Assembly: GCA_017307375.1 (NCBI GenBank)
Contig: JAFKFH010000014.1
Location: forward strand, 124,001-188,000
DNA length: 64,000 bases
Source of the DNA: Alphaproteobacteria bacterium
GTDB lineage: Bacteria > Pseudomonadota > Alphaproteobacteria > Ferrovibrionales > Ferrovibrionaceae
Direction of reading: 5' to 3'
Shown here piece by piece: positions 25,336-34,918 of this stretch. How positions within the stretch are numbered: the stretch's first letter is position 1; every line of letters begins with the position of its first letter. Below the pieces are notes generated by a model. It was not told where the DNA came from, did no database searches, and saw nothing but the letters and a program-made list of their open reading frames with translations. Both the position numbers and the translations under genes were made by a program.

Positions 25336-26739
25336 ATGCCCGTAATGACCGCCATTCCCGACCTCTCCGCCGTCGAACTTGTCGATGCCTATCGCCGCAA
25401 GGACCTGACGCCGCTGGAGGTGACGGAGGCGGTGATCCGCCATATCGATGCACGCGAGCCTGCGCTTTGCGCCCTCTGGGCCTACGATCCCGAAGCGGCG
25501 CTCGCCGCGGCCCGCGCCTCGACCGAACGCTGGGCCAAGGGTGCGCCGATCGGCGCGATCGACGGGGTGCCCACGACGATCAAGGAAAACATCGCGACCA
25601 AGGGCACGGCCGTGCCGGTCGGTACCGCAGCCACCACGCTGGTCCCCGCCCCGGCGGACGCCCCGCCCGCCGCCCGCCTGCGCGAGGCGGGCGCCGTCAT
25701 CCTCGCCAAGACCACGATGCCCGACTACGGCATGCTGTCATCCGGGTTGTCGAGCTTCCACAAGCTGGCGCGCAATCCGTGGGACCTCACCAAGAATCCC
25801 GGCGGGTCGTCGGCTGGGGCCGGCACCGCCGGCGCCGCGGGCTACGGCCCGCTGCATGTCGGGACCGATATCGGCGGATCGGTGCGCCTGCCGGCCGGCT
25901 GGTGCGGCCTGGTCGGCCACAAGCCCTCGAACGGCAGGATCCCGATCGATCCGGCCTATGTCGGTCGCGTCGCCGGTCCGATGACCCGCACGGTCGCCGA
26001 TACCGCCTTGATGATGTCGGTGATGGCCAAGCCCGACTGGCGCGACGGCATGAGCCTGCCGCCGGCCGAGATCGCGTGGAACGACCTGGAGATCGGCGAC
26101 GGCATCAGGGGCTTGCGGATCGGCCTGATGATGGACATCGGCGCGGGCCAGGATGTCGACCCCGAGGTCCATGCGGCCGTGACCGCGGCGGCGCGCGCCT
26201 TCGAGGCCGCCGGTGCGATCGTCACCCCGGTCAGTCCGGTGCTGACCCGCGACATGCTCGATGGCCTCGACCGGTTCTGGCGCGCCCGCGCCTGGGCGGA
26301 TGTCGAGCCGCTGGATGCGGCGACGCGGGCCAAGGTGCTGCCCTACATCTACGCCTGGGCCGCATCGGGGGCCGAGGTCTCCGGCGTCGAAGCCGTGCGT
26401 GGCTTCAACCGCATCATGGAGATGAAGAAGGCGGCCGGCGCCCTGTTCCAGCAGGTCGACGTGGTGCTGTCGCCGACGGCACCGACCGCTTCCTACGCCG
26501 CCGAATGGGCCTCGCCCCTCAACGACCCGATGCGCCCGTTCGAGCATATCGGCTTCACCGTGGTCTGGAACATGTCGGAGAATCCCGCCGTGTCGGTGAA
26601 CTGCGGCTTCACCGCCTCGGGCCTGCCGATCGGCCTGCAGATCGTCGGCCAGCGCTTCGACGATCTCGGCGTGCTGAAGCTTGCTCGGGCCTACGAGCAG
26701 ATGCGACCGGCGCAGCGACCCTGGCCGACCTTCGCCTGA
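25336..26739 (+). CDS. Amidase (amidase-signature family)
   Basis: 467 residues. The Ser-cisSer-Lys triad is visible: Lys83 in TTIKEN, the Ser pair at 158-159 in NPGGSSAGAGTA, and the nucleophile Ser182 in TDIGGSVRLPA. The reaction is hydrolysis of a carboxamide, and the substrate is undefined. Its TGA overlaps the ATG of the next gene (TGATG). It is unlike GatA, because no gatC or gatB is present and the length is that of stand-alone amidases. Confidence 0.93.
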   Translation: MPVMTAIPDLSAVELVDAYRRKDLTPLEVTEAVIRHIDAREPALCALWAYDPEAALAAARASTERWAKGAPIGAIDGVPTTIKENIATKGTAVPVGTAATTLVPAPADAPPAARLREAGAVILAKTTMPDYGMLSSGLSSFHKLARNPWDLTKNPGGSSAGAGTAGAAGYGPLHVGTDIGGSVRLPAGWCGLVGHKPSNGRIPIDPAYVGRVAGPMTRTVADTALMMSVMAKPDWRDGMSLPPAEIAWNDLEIGDGIRGLRIGLMMDIGAGQDVDPEVHAAVTAAARAFEAAGAIVTPVSPVLTRDMLDGLDRFWRARAWADVEPLDAATRAKVLPYIYAWAASGAEVSGVEAVRGFNRIMEMKKAAGALFQQVDVVLSPTAPTASYAAEWASPLNDPMRPFEHIGFTVVWNMSENPAVSVNCGFTASGLPIGLQIVGQRFDDLGVLKLARAYEQMRPAQRPWPTFA

Positions 26740-27497
26740 TGACCGGGCAGGACGACCAGAACGCAGCGCAACTCGCCTCGCCGTCCTACCGGATCGCGGC
26801 ACTCGACCAGGATTTCCTGCTCAGCGATTCGATGCGCGGCGTTCGCTTCCTGCTGGAATACGCCAAGGCCGAGGATGTGCTGCGGGCCTGGCGCATCCGC
26901 TCGACCATCGTGGTCTTCGGCAGTGCGCGTGTCCGGCCCGACGGCGCCCCGAGCGTGGCAAGGTGGTACGAGGAAGCGCGCCGCTTCGGCTACCTCGCCT
27001 CGCGCGAGGGCGGCGCCTTGCTGGATGACGGCGACTATCGCGACCATGTCATCGCCACCGGCGGCGGGCCGGGCATCATGGAAGCGGCCAACCGCGGTGC
27101 GGTCGATGCCGGGGCCTGCACCATCGGCTTCAACATCGTCCTGCCACATGAGCAGATGCCCAACCCCTACACCACGCCGGCGCTGACCTTCCGCTTCCAC
27201 TACTTCGCGATGCGCAAGATGCACCTGGCGATGCGCGCGAAGGCGCTGGTGGTCTTTCCCGGCGGGTTCGGCACGCTCGACGAACTGTTCGAGATCCTCA
27301 CCCTGCGCCAGACGCGCAAGGCGCCGCAGATCCCGACGGTGCTGGTCGACGAAGGCTACTGGCGTTCGGTGATCAATTTCGAGGCGATGATCGAGGCCGG
27401 CATGATCGCCGCCGACGATTGCCGCCTGTTCGACTTTGCGGCGACCGGCGAGGCTGCCTGGAAGCTGCTGGCCGCGAAGGGCCTTGCCGCCGCATGA
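26739..27497 (+). CDS. LOG-family protein (lysine decarboxylase-like fold, TIGR00730-related)
   Basis: 252 residues. The motifs GGGPGIMEAANRGA near residue 108 and FPGGFGTLDELFE near residue 173 are those of LOG phosphoribohydrolases. These release free cytokinin-type bases or AMP-derived ribose phosphate. The longer N-terminus (about 60 residues before VVFGSARV) is of the larger bacterial class whose activity is less certain. Translation is coupled to the amidase through a TGATG overlap. Confidence 0.9.
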   Translation: MTGQDDQNAAQLASPSYRIAALDQDFLLSDSMRGVRFLLEYAKAEDVLRAWRIRSTIVVFGSARVRPDGAPSVARWYEEARRFGYLASREGGALLDDGDYRDHVIATGGGPGIMEAANRGAVDAGACTIGFNIVLPHEQMPNPYTTPALTFRFHYFAMRKMHLAMRAKALVVFPGGFGTLDELFEILTLRQTRKAPQIPTVLVDEGYWRSVINFEAMIEAGMIAADDCRLFDFAATGEAAWKLLAAKGLAAA

Positions 27498-27505
27498 AGA
27501 CTGGG

Positions 27506-27548
27506 GACGGAGCCGATGCCCGGGTATCATCCGGCCATCGGCTCCGTC
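27506..27548. terminator. Long inverted repeat between convergent LOG and chemoreceptor genes
   Basis: GACGGAGCCGATG (27506-27518) and CATCGGCTCCGTC (27536-27548) are perfect 13-bp arms around a 17-nt loop, between two convergent stops. It lacks T-tracts and may serve both directions. Confidence 0.5.
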
Positions 27549-27566
27549 GAGCCCGACGCGCCGTGG

Positions 27567-29942
27567 TTACGACCTTCTGGTCGACCGCAGCGTGTTGAGC
27601 CGCGATATGTTCTCCTGGATCTCGCCGGACTGAGCGGCGATCGTCTGCGAAATGCCGGCCGTCTGACCGGCGACGATCTGGGTACGCTCGGCGATCTCCT
27701 TGGTGGCGGATTCCTGTTGAGAGATCGCGAGGGCGATGCCCTCGGCGACCTCGCGGGCATGGACCGTCGCCGTAGTGATCTCGGAGATCGCGCCGACGGC
27801 CGCGCGCGCCTGTTCCTTCATGTTGTTGATCTGGACCGCGATATCCTTCGTGGCGCTGCCCGACTGCCTGGCCAGCGCCTTGACCTCGTTGGCGACGACG
27901 GCAAATCCCCGCCCGGCTTCTCCGGCCCGCGCCGCCTCGATGGTCGCGTTCAGGGCAAGCAGATTGGTCTGGGCGGCGATGCCGTCGATCAGGTTGACCA
28001 CTGCCGAGATATGCCCGACGGCGGCGACCAGGGCCTCGACGATCTCGGCCGTCGCCAGGGCGCGTTCGGAAGCGCTCGTCGCCGCCTGGGCCGAGAGCGA
28101 GACCTTTCGCGTCACATCGTTGACCGAGGCCGCCAGCTGTTCGGTCGCGGCGGCGATCGTCTGGACATTGCGGGCGGCTTCGGTCGCCGAAGAACCGACC
28201 GACGAACTCATCGTCCCCGCCAGTTCGGCAATCTTGCCCTGTACCGCCAGCTGCTGCTCGAACTCGATCTCCGCCAGCTTCTGCAGGTGGCAATCGATCA
28301 ACGAGCCGCAGGCCCGCAGCGCCGCGCCCGACTTGTCGCGCGCGACCCCGCCGACCGCGCGGTACCAGCGATACTCGCCGCTTTTCGTCTTCAGACGATA
28401 GAGGACGTCGTAGCCGGTGCGGCCGCTGCGGTCGTTCAGGCAACCGTTGAACGCGGCAAACACCTGGTCGGCGTCTTCGGGGTGCAGGCGATCCGCCCAG
28501 GAGCCGACCACATTGGGGAACCCGACGGTATCATCGGGCGAAAAGCCGACCAGCCGGCGGAATTCGGGCGACCAGCGCCAGGCACTCCGCGGATGCATCG
28601 CATCGCCCTCGAACAGCTCGGCATCCCACAATCCGACGCCGGCACTGCGATCGAGCAGGCTGGTGCGTTCGGCCTCGACCGTTTCGTTGTGAACGTCGAT
28701 CAGCGCGCCGCAGGCCCGCAGCGCCGCGCCCGACTTGTCGCGCGCGACCCCGCCGACGGCCCGGAACCAGCGATACTCGCCGCCCTTCATCTTCAGCCGA
28801 TAGAGTACGTCATAGCCGGTGCGACCGGTGCGATCGTTCAGGCAGCCGTTGAAGGCGGCGAACACGCGCTCGGCATCGTCCGGATGCAGACGATCGGCCC
28901 AGGACCCGACGACATCCGGAAAGCCGGCGAGATCGTCATGCGCGAAGCCGACCAGACGGCGGAATTCCGGGGACCAGCGCCAGGCGCTCTTCGGATGCAT
29001 CGCATCGCCCTGGAACAGCTCAGCGTCCCACAAACCCACGCCGGCACTGCGATCGAGCAGGCTGGTCCGTTCCGCCTCGACCCGCTCGGCATGGACGTCG
29101 ATCAGCGCGCCGCAGGCGCGCAACGCGGCACCGGAACCGTCGCGTGCCACCCCGCCGACCGCGCGGAACCAGCGGTAGTCGCCCAGCTTCATCTTCAGCC
29201 GATAGAGCACGTCATAGCCGGTGCGGCCGGTGCGATCGTTCAGGCAGCCGTTGAAGGCGGCGAACACACGCTCGGCATCCTCGGGATGCAGGCGATCGGC
29301 CCAGGAGCCGACGACATCGGGAAAGCCGACGGTATCATCGGGGGCAAAACCGACCAGGCGGCGAAACTCCGGCGACCAGCGCCAGGCGCTGCGCGGGTGC
29401 ATCGCGTCCCCCTGGAACAGTTCCGCGTCCCACAACCCGACACCGGCGCTGCGATCGAGCAGACCGATCCGTTCGGCCTCGACCTTCTCGCCATGGACGT
29501 CGATCAGCGCGCCGCAGGCGCGCAAGGCCAGACCCGACTTGTCGCGCGCCACGCCGCCGACCGCCCGGAACCAGCGATACTCGCCGTTCTTCATCTTCAG
29601 ACGGTAGAACACGTCATAGCCGGTCCGGCCGCTGCGATCGTTCAGGCAGCCGTTGAAGGCGGCAAACACCCGCTCGGCATCCTCGGGATGCAGGCGGTCC
29701 GCCCAGGAGCCGACGACGTCCGGGAAACCCACCATGTCGTCGGAGGCAAAACCGACCAGTCGACGGAATTCCGGCGACCAGCGCCAGGCACTCCTGGCGT
29801 GCATCGCATCGCCCTGGAACAGCTCCGCATCCCATAACCCGACACCGGCATACCTGCCCAGCAAGTCCCAGAGCTGGGCATAGTCGGTCTTGCTGCCCGA
29901 ACCTTCAGCGGCGTTATCCGCCGGATTTTGCTTTTTCCACAT
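27567..29942 (-). CDS. Soluble methyl-accepting chemotaxis protein with four tandem PAS domains
   Basis: 791 residues without a transmembrane segment, so it is cytoplasmic. Residues about 30-550 hold four almost identical PAS units of 134 residues each ([55 protein letters not shown]). The C-terminal signalling domain contains the hairpin tip [20 protein letters not shown] and the following [19 protein letters not shown]. It would pass signals to CheA/CheW, whose genes are not in this window. The ATG at 29942 follows a GAGGA site and is chosen over earlier starts. Cofactor binding by the PAS units cannot be judged. Confidence 0.93.
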   Translation of the reverse strand: MWKKQNPADNAAEGSGSKTDYAQLWDLLGRYAGVGLWDAELFQGDAMHARSAWRWSPEFRRLVGFASDDMVGFPDVVGSWADRLHPEDAERVFAAFNGCLNDRSGRTGYDVFYRLKMKNGEYRWFRAVGGVARDKSGLALRACGALIDVHGEKVEAERIGLLDRSAGVGLWDAELFQGDAMHPRSAWRWSPEFRRLVGFAPDDTVGFPDVVGSWADRLHPEDAERVFAAFNGCLNDRTGRTGYDVLYRLKMKLGDYRWFRAVGGVARDGSGAALRACGALIDVHAERVEAERTSLLDRSAGVGLWDAELFQGDAMHPKSAWRWSPEFRRLVGFAHDDLAGFPDVVGSWADRLHPDDAERVFAAFNGCLNDRTGRTGYDVLYRLKMKGGEYRWFRAVGGVARDKSGAALRACGALIDVHNETVEAERTSLLDRSAGVGLWDAELFEGDAMHPRSAWRWSPEFRRLVGFSPDDTVGFPNVVGSWADRLHPEDADQVFAAFNGCLNDRSGRTGYDVLYRLKTKSGEYRWYRAVGGVARDKSGAALRACGSLIDCHLQKLAEIEFEQQLAVQGKIAELAGTMSSSVGSSATEAARNVQTIAAATEQLAASVNDVTRKVSLSAQAATSASERALATAEIVEALVAAVGHISAVVNLIDGIAAQTNLLALNATIEAARAGEAGRGFAVVANEVKALARQSGSATKDIAVQINNMKEQARAAVGAISEITTATVHAREVAEGIALAISQQESATKEIAERTQIVAGQTAGISQTIAAQSGEIQENISRLNTLRSTRRS
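28296..29850 (-). repeat. Four tandem 402-bp units inside the chemoreceptor gene
   Basis: The same anchor (CAGCGCCAGGC) recurs at 28573, 28975, 29377 and 29779, exactly 402 bp apart each time. The units are collinear and gap-free, so they arose by in-frame amplification. The last unit (nearest 28300) breaks off into the signalling helix. Confidence 0.95.
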
Positions 29943-30308
29943 ATTTCCTCGATGGACAGCCATATCGCGTGCCGACAGAGATCTGAATAACCCCGGGCCC
30001 TGCGGACGATATGAGCTGTGCATCAGCCATACGAGTAACTTTTAGCAATTGTTCTTCAAATCATCACGATAGATTAGATTCATTTCTCCACATTTATTGC
30101 GACGTCGACTTGGTCTTTTCTTGTAACAGCCCCGCCAGAGATAATTATCTAATATAATTGTGATCCGAGGCCAGATCAGGTTCGGCCGGAAGATCGGGGC
30201 AACCAGGATTATCGTCCTGATGATGCACCCGCCCGCCGGACTGAATTCCGAAGCCCGCAAGGTCGGGACATCGGCAAGACGGCTGGAACGGACGGGTGCA
30301 GGGCGACT
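29943..30308. other. AT-rich intergenic region upstream of the chemoreceptor gene
   Basis: 366 bp between the end of the tauD-like gene and the chemoreceptor start, both leftward. It is clearly richer in A+T than its surroundings, especially 30030-30170. It must hold the chemoreceptor promoter. The palindrome AGATAATTATCT is at 30139-30150. No gene is supported. Confidence 0.55.
30139..30150. promoter_or_regulatory. AT-rich palindrome upstream of the chemoreceptor gene
   Basis: A perfect 12-bp palindrome, followed by TAATATAATTG. It could be an operator or part of a promoter for the leftward chemoreceptor gene, 190 bp away. Confidence 0.3.
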
Positions 30309-31130
30309 TCAGTGAATGGCGATGCGGTGCATGCGCCGGCGGTTGGGGTGGTAGTCGTTGACGGCATAGTGCTGGACTGCGCGATTGTCCCAGATCGCGA
30401 CCGAGCCGGGTTGCCAGCGGAAACGCACCTGGTATTCCGGCACATGGGCCAGCGCGGTCAGGTAGCGCAGCAGTGAATCGCTCTCGCTGCGGGTCACGCC
30501 GACGATCTCCTTCGTGTAGAACTCGTTGACATAGAGAATACGCCGCCCGGTCTCCGGGTGGGTCACCACCACCGGATGCTCGAGCGGCGGAAAGGTCGCG
30601 CGCATCCGGGCGTATTGCGCCGCCGCGTCGGGTTTGGAATTCAGGCTGTCGAGGATTTCGGGCGTCTCCCAGTTATGGATCGCCCGCAGCCCGTCGAGAT
30701 AATCGCGCAGGGTCGGAGCGATCGCCTGGTAGGCCGCGCTCATCGACGACCACAGCGTGTCGCCGCCGGTGTCCGGCACCTCGACGGCATAGAGGCAGGC
30801 GGCCAGCGGCGGTTTGGTCTGCCAGGTCAGGTCGGCATGCCAGACGTCGGTGCCGGTGCGCCGGCCCTTGCTTTCCAGCACTTCGAGATAGGGACTGTCC
30901 GGATGGGCGGGAAAGGTCGAGGACAGCGGCCGGATCTCGCCGAACACCTGGGCCAGGCGCACCTGCGCCTCGGGCGACAGGACCTGGTCGCGGAAGAAGA
31001 TGACCTGGCGGTCCAGAAGCGCCTGGCGCAATGCCGCGCCGTGCCGGGCCAAGGTCTCGGCCTCGCCGAGATCGATGCCGGAAATCAGCGACCCGATGGC
31101 GGGCGTCAGGTTCTCGATAACGAGCGACAT
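30309..31130 (-). CDS. TauD/TfdA-family alpha-ketoglutarate-dependent dioxygenase
   Basis: 273 residues. The iron motif is His98-x-Asp100 in VWHADLTW with the distal His in QHYAVNDYHP. The Arg that binds the alpha-ketoglutarate carboxylate is in the HPNRRRMHR tail. The family hydroxylates sulfonates, phenoxyacetates, carnitine precursors and others. It is the last gene of the Rieske-ABC operon, 10 bp after the binding-protein gene, so it likely acts on the imported compound. ATG 31130 starts right at the domain. Confidence 0.92.
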   Translation of the reverse strand: MSLVIENLTPAIGSLISGIDLGEAETLARHGAALRQALLDRQVIFFRDQVLSPEAQVRLAQVFGEIRPLSSTFPAHPDSPYLEVLESKGRRTGTDVWHADLTWQTKPPLAACLYAVEVPDTGGDTLWSSMSAAYQAIAPTLRDYLDGLRAIHNWETPEILDSLNSKPDAAAQYARMRATFPPLEHPVVVTHPETGRRILYVNEFYTKEIVGVTRSESDSLLRYLTALAHVPEYQVRFRWQPGSVAIWDNRAVQHYAVNDYHPNRRRMHRIAIH

Positions 31131-31140
31131 GGGAAAGGTC

Positions 31141-32124
31141 TCACTCTCCGGTCTGGAAGCGGTTGGTGACGAAGCCGGTGGGATCGACGCCGGCGGGATA
31201 GGAGCCGAACTTCTGCAGGATCTCGGCGCCGGTCCGCGCATCGGCGAGGGAGACGGTGCCGAGCGGCTTACCCTCGGTATCGGGCGAGCGGAACAGCGAC
31301 ATGACGACCCGGGTCTCGTTCAGCGCCATGTCCTTGCTGTATTGGGGATAGACCTTGGAGAAGCTCGCCGCCGCGGCCTCGGGGTCCTGCTCGGTGGCCG
31401 TCATCGACCGCACCGCCGCGGCGACGAAGCGGCGCACCACATCGGACTTGGCCTGGATCAACTGGTTGGAGGCGATCAGATAGAGGCCGGGCGTGACCAC
31501 GCCGAAATCGGCATACATCAGCGAATAGACTTCCTGCCCCTTGGATTCGAGGGTCGGGCGCAGCACCACGTTGGTGGCGACGCCCTCGACCCGGCCGCTC
31601 AGCAGGCTGGTCAGCTTCGGCCCCGGTTGCATGTTGACCTGGGTGACCTTCGAGGCATCGACCTTGTTCAGCTCGAGCAGCGCCGGCAACAGGGCCGACG
31701 GGCCGTCGCCGGCGGTGATCGCGATGCTCTTGCCCGCGAGTTCGGCCGGCGTCTTGATCGGCTTGGCCTTCGGCGAGAACACGACCAGCGGGCTCTTCGC
31801 CGCGACCGACAGGATCGCGGTCGCCGGCAGGCCCTTGGCGGCGAGGGTCAGGAAGGTGCCGCCATCGATGTCGACCCCGAAATCATCGCCGCCCGCCGCG
31901 ACGGTCTGGGCGGTGACCGCCGAACCCTTGCCTTCGCGCAATTCGACCTCGAGCCCGGCCTCGCGGAAGAAGCCGCGCTCGATGCCATAGGTCCAGATCG
32001 CGTCGAGGCCGGTCGCGACGAAACCGAAGCGCAACGATACCTTGTCAGCGGCAGCGGCTGGCCCCGCGGTCAGGCCGAGAACCAGGAGGGAGGCAAGCGT
32101 CACGCGCAGGCTGGCTTGGGTCAT
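31141..32124 (-). CDS. ABC transporter periplasmic binding protein (NMT1/SsuA-TauA type)
   Basis: 327 residues with a signal peptide (LASLLVLGLTAGPAAAADK). The mature domain shows the type II binding-protein pattern of the SsuA/TauA/ThiY group: FGFVATGLDAIWTYGIERGFF, then VAAGGDDFGVDIDGGTF and the hinge LAGKSIAITAGDGPS. It delivers a small substrate to the permease encoded just upstream. AGGA precedes the ATG. Ligand candidates are sulfonates, nitriles, pyrimidines and aromatic acids. The TauD neighbour favours a sulfonate but does not prove it. Confidence 0.9.
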   Translation of the reverse strand: MTQASLRVTLASLLVLGLTAGPAAAADKVSLRFGFVATGLDAIWTYGIERGFFREAGLEVELREGKGSAVTAQTVAAGGDDFGVDIDGGTFLTLAAKGLPATAILSVAAKSPLVVFSPKAKPIKTPAELAGKSIAITAGDGPSALLPALLELNKVDASKVTQVNMQPGPKLTSLLSGRVEGVATNVVLRPTLESKGQEVYSLMYADFGVVTPGLYLIASNQLIQAKSDVVRRFVAAAVRSMTATEQDPEAAAASFSKVYPQYSKDMALNETRVVMSLFRSPDTEGKPLGTVSLADARTGAEILQKFGSYPAGVDPTGFVTNRFQTGE

Positions 32125-32150
32125 GGATCGTTCCTCGGCCAAGTTGGGGG

Positions 32151-32921
32151 TCAAAGCTGTCGTTGGGAGGCATGCCAGGAGATCACCCGGCGCTCGGCGA
32201 AATCGACGCCGTAGAACAGGAGGCTGGCGACCAGCGCCAGCAGCACCACGATCGCAAACATCAGCGGCGTGTCGAGGGTGCCCGAGGCCTGGACCAGCAG
32301 ATAGCCCCAGCCGCGGTCGGAGGCGACGAACTCGCCGATGATCGCGCCGATCACCGCCAGGCTGGTCGCCACCTTGAAGCCGGAGAACGCCGCAGGCAGG
32401 GCATTGGGCAGACGCACCCGCAGGAAGACGTGCAACGGCCGCGCCCGCATCGACCGGGTCAGCCGGATGATGTCGGGATCGACCGACTTCAGGCCGCCGA
32501 CCATCGCCACCAGCACGGGGAAAAAGGCGATCGACACGGTGATCAGCACCCGGGGGAACAGGCCATAGCCGAACCACACGACGAACAGCGGCGCCAGCGC
32601 GACCTTGGGGATCGAGTTGAAGGCGACGAGGATCGGATAGACCAGCCGGTCGATTACCGGCACCGCGACGATGACGATGCCGAGCGGCACCGCGATGACC
32701 GCCGACAGCAGCAGCCCGGCGAGGATTTCGCCGATGGTGGTCAGGCCGTGGCTGGCAATCAGCCCGCGGTCGGTCCAGAAGCGCGTCAGCACCTCCCACG
32801 GGGCCGGCAGCACATAGGCCGGCGGCCTGACCGCGACGACGACGAGCGACCACAGCGCCAGCGTCAGGCCGATCGAGGCCAATGCCCAGAAGATGCGGCG
32901 TCCCTGCGATGCGTCAGCCAT
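32151..32921 (-). CDS. ABC transporter permease (SsuC/TauC type)
   Basis: 256 residues with about six membrane helices. The coupling motif region near residue 165 (MRARPLHVFLRVRLPNALPAAFSGFKVA) is that of BPD-type permeases. Helix 1 starts near residue 12. Its ATG (32921) lies inside the end of the ATPase gene (8-bp overlap), so the two are co-translated. It pairs with the binding protein that follows. Confidence 0.92.
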   Translation of the reverse strand: MADASQGRRIFWALASIGLTLALWSLVVVAVRPPAYVLPAPWEVLTRFWTDRGLIASHGLTTIGEILAGLLLSAVIAVPLGIVIVAVPVIDRLVYPILVAFNSIPKVALAPLFVVWFGYGLFPRVLITVSIAFFPVLVAMVGGLKSVDPDIIRLTRSMRARPLHVFLRVRLPNALPAAFSGFKVATSLAVIGAIIGEFVASDRGWGYLLVQASGTLDTPLMFAIVVLLALVASLLFYGVDFAERRVISWHASQRQL

Positions 32922-33732
32922 GGAGCACCCCGAGCCGGGTGAAGAGGTCATGGATCTCGGCGACATGGCGGCCGAAATCGGGGTGGTTGCGCGTCTGCAC
33001 CGTGCGCGGCCGCGGCAGGTCGATGCGGATCACCTCGCGGATCTGGCTCGGCCGCGCCGTCATCACCACGACGCTGTCGGCCATGAACACCGCCTCGGCG
33101 ATATCGTGGGTCACGAGGATGGTGGTCCGCGTCGCCTCCATCGCGATGCGCTGCAGGTCGAGCTGCATCTGTTCGCGCGTCAGCGCGTCGAGCGCGGCGA
33201 AGGGTTCGTCGAGCAGCAGGATGCTCGGATCCTGGATCAGCGCCCGGCACAGCGCCACGCGCTGGCGCATGCCGCCCGACAGTTCATAGGGCCGCCGGTC
33301 CTCGAACCCGGCCAGGCCGACATGATCGAGCAGCCGGCGCGCCCGGTCGACATGGGCCTGCACCGGCTCGCCGCGCAGCACGAACGGCGACAGCACGTTG
33401 CCCAGCACGGTCTGCCAGTCGAACAGCAGGTCGCGCTGGAAGACGACCGCGAGATCGGGATGGGGCGCCGTCACCGGCTGATCGCCGATCGTCAGGCGGC
33501 CGCCGGAGGGGCTGAGCAGGCCTGCGACCATCATCAGAAGCGTGCTCTTGCCGCAGCCGGACGGGCCGATCAGCGCCATGGTCTCGCCCGCGGCGATGCC
33601 AAGGCTTGCCGCCTCGATCGCGGTGACGCGGCCGCCCGGCGTCTCGAACACCTTGGATACGCCGTCGAGGGCGATGAACGGCCGGGCCGGATCGGGTTGG
33701 GATGCCGGCATCGTCTGTCGCACCGCACTCAT
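32914..33732 (-). CDS. ABC transporter ATPase (SsuB/TauB type)
   Basis: 272 residues. The Walker A is GPSGCGKST near residue 57. The signature LSGGMRQRVALCRAL is followed by Walker B SILLLDEPFAALD, and the switch His is in LVTHDIAEAVFMADSVVVM. The type imports nitrate, sulfonate or taurine-like substrates. The gene starts in an ATGA overlap with the Rieske gene stop and overlaps the permease start. This makes one continuous translational unit from oxygenase to transporter. Confidence 0.95.
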   Translation of the reverse strand: MSAVRQTMPASQPDPARPFIALDGVSKVFETPGGRVTAIEAASLGIAAGETMALIGPSGCGKSTLLMMVAGLLSPSGGRLTIGDQPVTAPHPDLAVVFQRDLLFDWQTVLGNVLSPFVLRGEPVQAHVDRARRLLDHVGLAGFEDRRPYELSGGMRQRVALCRALIQDPSILLLDEPFAALDALTREQMQLDLQRIAMEATRTTILVTHDIAEAVFMADSVVVMTARPSQIREVIRIDLPRPRTVQTRNHPDFGRHVAEIHDLFTRLGVLHG

Positions 33733-34754
33733 GTCGCCGACCGTTCGGCCGCGATCAGCCGTGCCAGCGTGCGCCGGGCGTTGACCGCCGCGGCGTCGGG
33801 CTGCAACAGGACGGGACCGAGGTCCATCAGATCGACGCCGGGGCCGATCTGCTGCTGCTGGGCTTCGATCATCGGCTCGTCCTCCTCGGCGAAGGCCTGG
33901 GTGACAATGCGCCTGACGCGCTCGTCCACTTCCGCGTCGCCGACCTGGCGGTCGCGGATCATCGCCCAGAAATAATGGGTCGACGTCGCGGTCTCCGGCG
34001 TCAGCAGATGCAGGAACGGCGTGGTGACGCCGTCGGCGACCGGCGCGCCGACCTCGGTGACGCCGACGTCCAGGAACATGATCGCCGGCGGATCCCAGCG
34101 CATGTTGGCGCGGGCATCGCCACGTTCGGACGCCGAGCCCCAGAACATGCGCAGGAAGCGACTGACCTTGCAGGCCGGTTTCCAGCGATTGGAATGGATG
34201 GTATCGCCATCGCGCACCAGTTCGGTCCGCGAGGTTTCCAGCACGTCTTCGACCGCGAAGGCGGCATGCAGGAATTCGACGTGGCTCAGGTCGAGCAGGT
34301 TGTCGGTGATCAGCTGGTAGTTGGCCGCGATGCGCAGATAGCCGTCGACCGTGGCGTAGCCGTCATGCCGTCCGAACGGCGCCAGGTCGGGCAGTAGTTC
34401 CGGCTTGTCGTCCGCCTCACCCATCCAGATCCAGACGAAGCCGTGACGCTCCAGCAACGGAAAGCTGCGAACCCGGGCCTGTCGCGGGATCGCACCGCCA
34501 TGCGGATTGTGGGTGCAGGCCCCGGCGCCATCGAAGCGCAGGCCGTGATAGCCGCATTGCAGGTCGTCGCCGACGAGGCGCCCGCGCGAGAGCGGCGCGA
34601 ACCGATGGGGACAGCGATCGGCAAGGGCGACGGGCACGCCATCCTCCTTGCGGTAGAGCACGACGGGTTCGCCCAGCAGGACGCGCCGCAGCGGCTTGCG
34701 CCCGATTTCCGCTGTCGACCCGGCGACATACCAGGCATTGCGCAGGTACTCCAA
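33729..34754 (-). CDS. Rieske non-heme iron oxygenase (VanA-like)
   Basis: 341 residues. The Rieske cluster ligands are Cys48-x-His50 and Cys67-x2-His70 (RCPHRFAPLSRG and QCGYHGL). The mononuclear iron site is announced by DNLLDLSHVEFLH near residue 155. Relatives demethylate aromatic methyl ethers or hydroxylate rings. The likely start is a TTG (34754), 6 nt after AGGAAAGGGG. It gives the family-typical EYLRNAWYVA N-terminus, whereas the GTG at 34778 has no Shine-Dalgarno. No reductase partner is encoded here, so electrons must come from elsewhere. It heads the operon. Confidence 0.92.
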   Translation of the reverse strand: MEYLRNAWYVAGSTAEIGRKPLRRVLLGEPVVLYRKEDGVPVALADRCPHRFAPLSRGRLVGDDLQCGYHGLRFDGAGACTHNPHGGAIPRQARVRSFPLLERHGFVWIWMGEADDKPELLPDLAPFGRHDGYATVDGYLRIAANYQLITDNLLDLSHVEFLHAAFAVEDVLETSRTELVRDGDTIHSNRWKPACKVSRFLRMFWGSASERGDARANMRWDPPAIMFLDVGVTEVGAPVADGVTTPFLHLLTPETATSTHYFWAMIRDRQVGDAEVDERVRRIVTQAFAEEDEPMIEAQQQQIGPGVDLMDLGPVLLQPDAAAVNARRTLARLIAAERSAT

Positions 34755-34918
34755 CGTCCGCCCCTTTCCTGTTCTCACTATTTCATTGACAATATTAGGA
34801 AATTAATAAAAATTGAAACGCTGTTGCAATTATTATGGGTCTGTCGCGCGGGTGCTGTCAACGACGATTGGTCATTCAACAATCGGCAACCAGCATCGCT
34901 GCGCGCGGGGAGGACGAA
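34755..34918. promoter_or_regulatory. Divergent promoter region of the Rieske operon and IclR gene
   Basis: 164 bp, AT-rich in the part next to the oxygenase. Rightward, TTGACA (34786-34791) is a perfect -35 with AT-rich DNA 17 bp later. Leftward, TAATAT near 34797 could be a -10. These overlap, so IclR bound here could control both directions. I found no clean IclR palindrome. Confidence 0.5.

Noticed and set aside
30022-30045. TAAA and GCTGAT on the minus strand upstream of the chemoreceptor, resembling a sigma-28 promoter
   Set aside because: The spacing is 13 instead of about 15 nt and the -10 half is poor, so flagellar-sigma control is not supported.
30042-30260. 72-codon minus-strand frame in the AT-rich region before the chemoreceptor
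   Set aside because: There is no Shine-Dalgarno and the composition follows the AT-rich DNA rather than coding bias.
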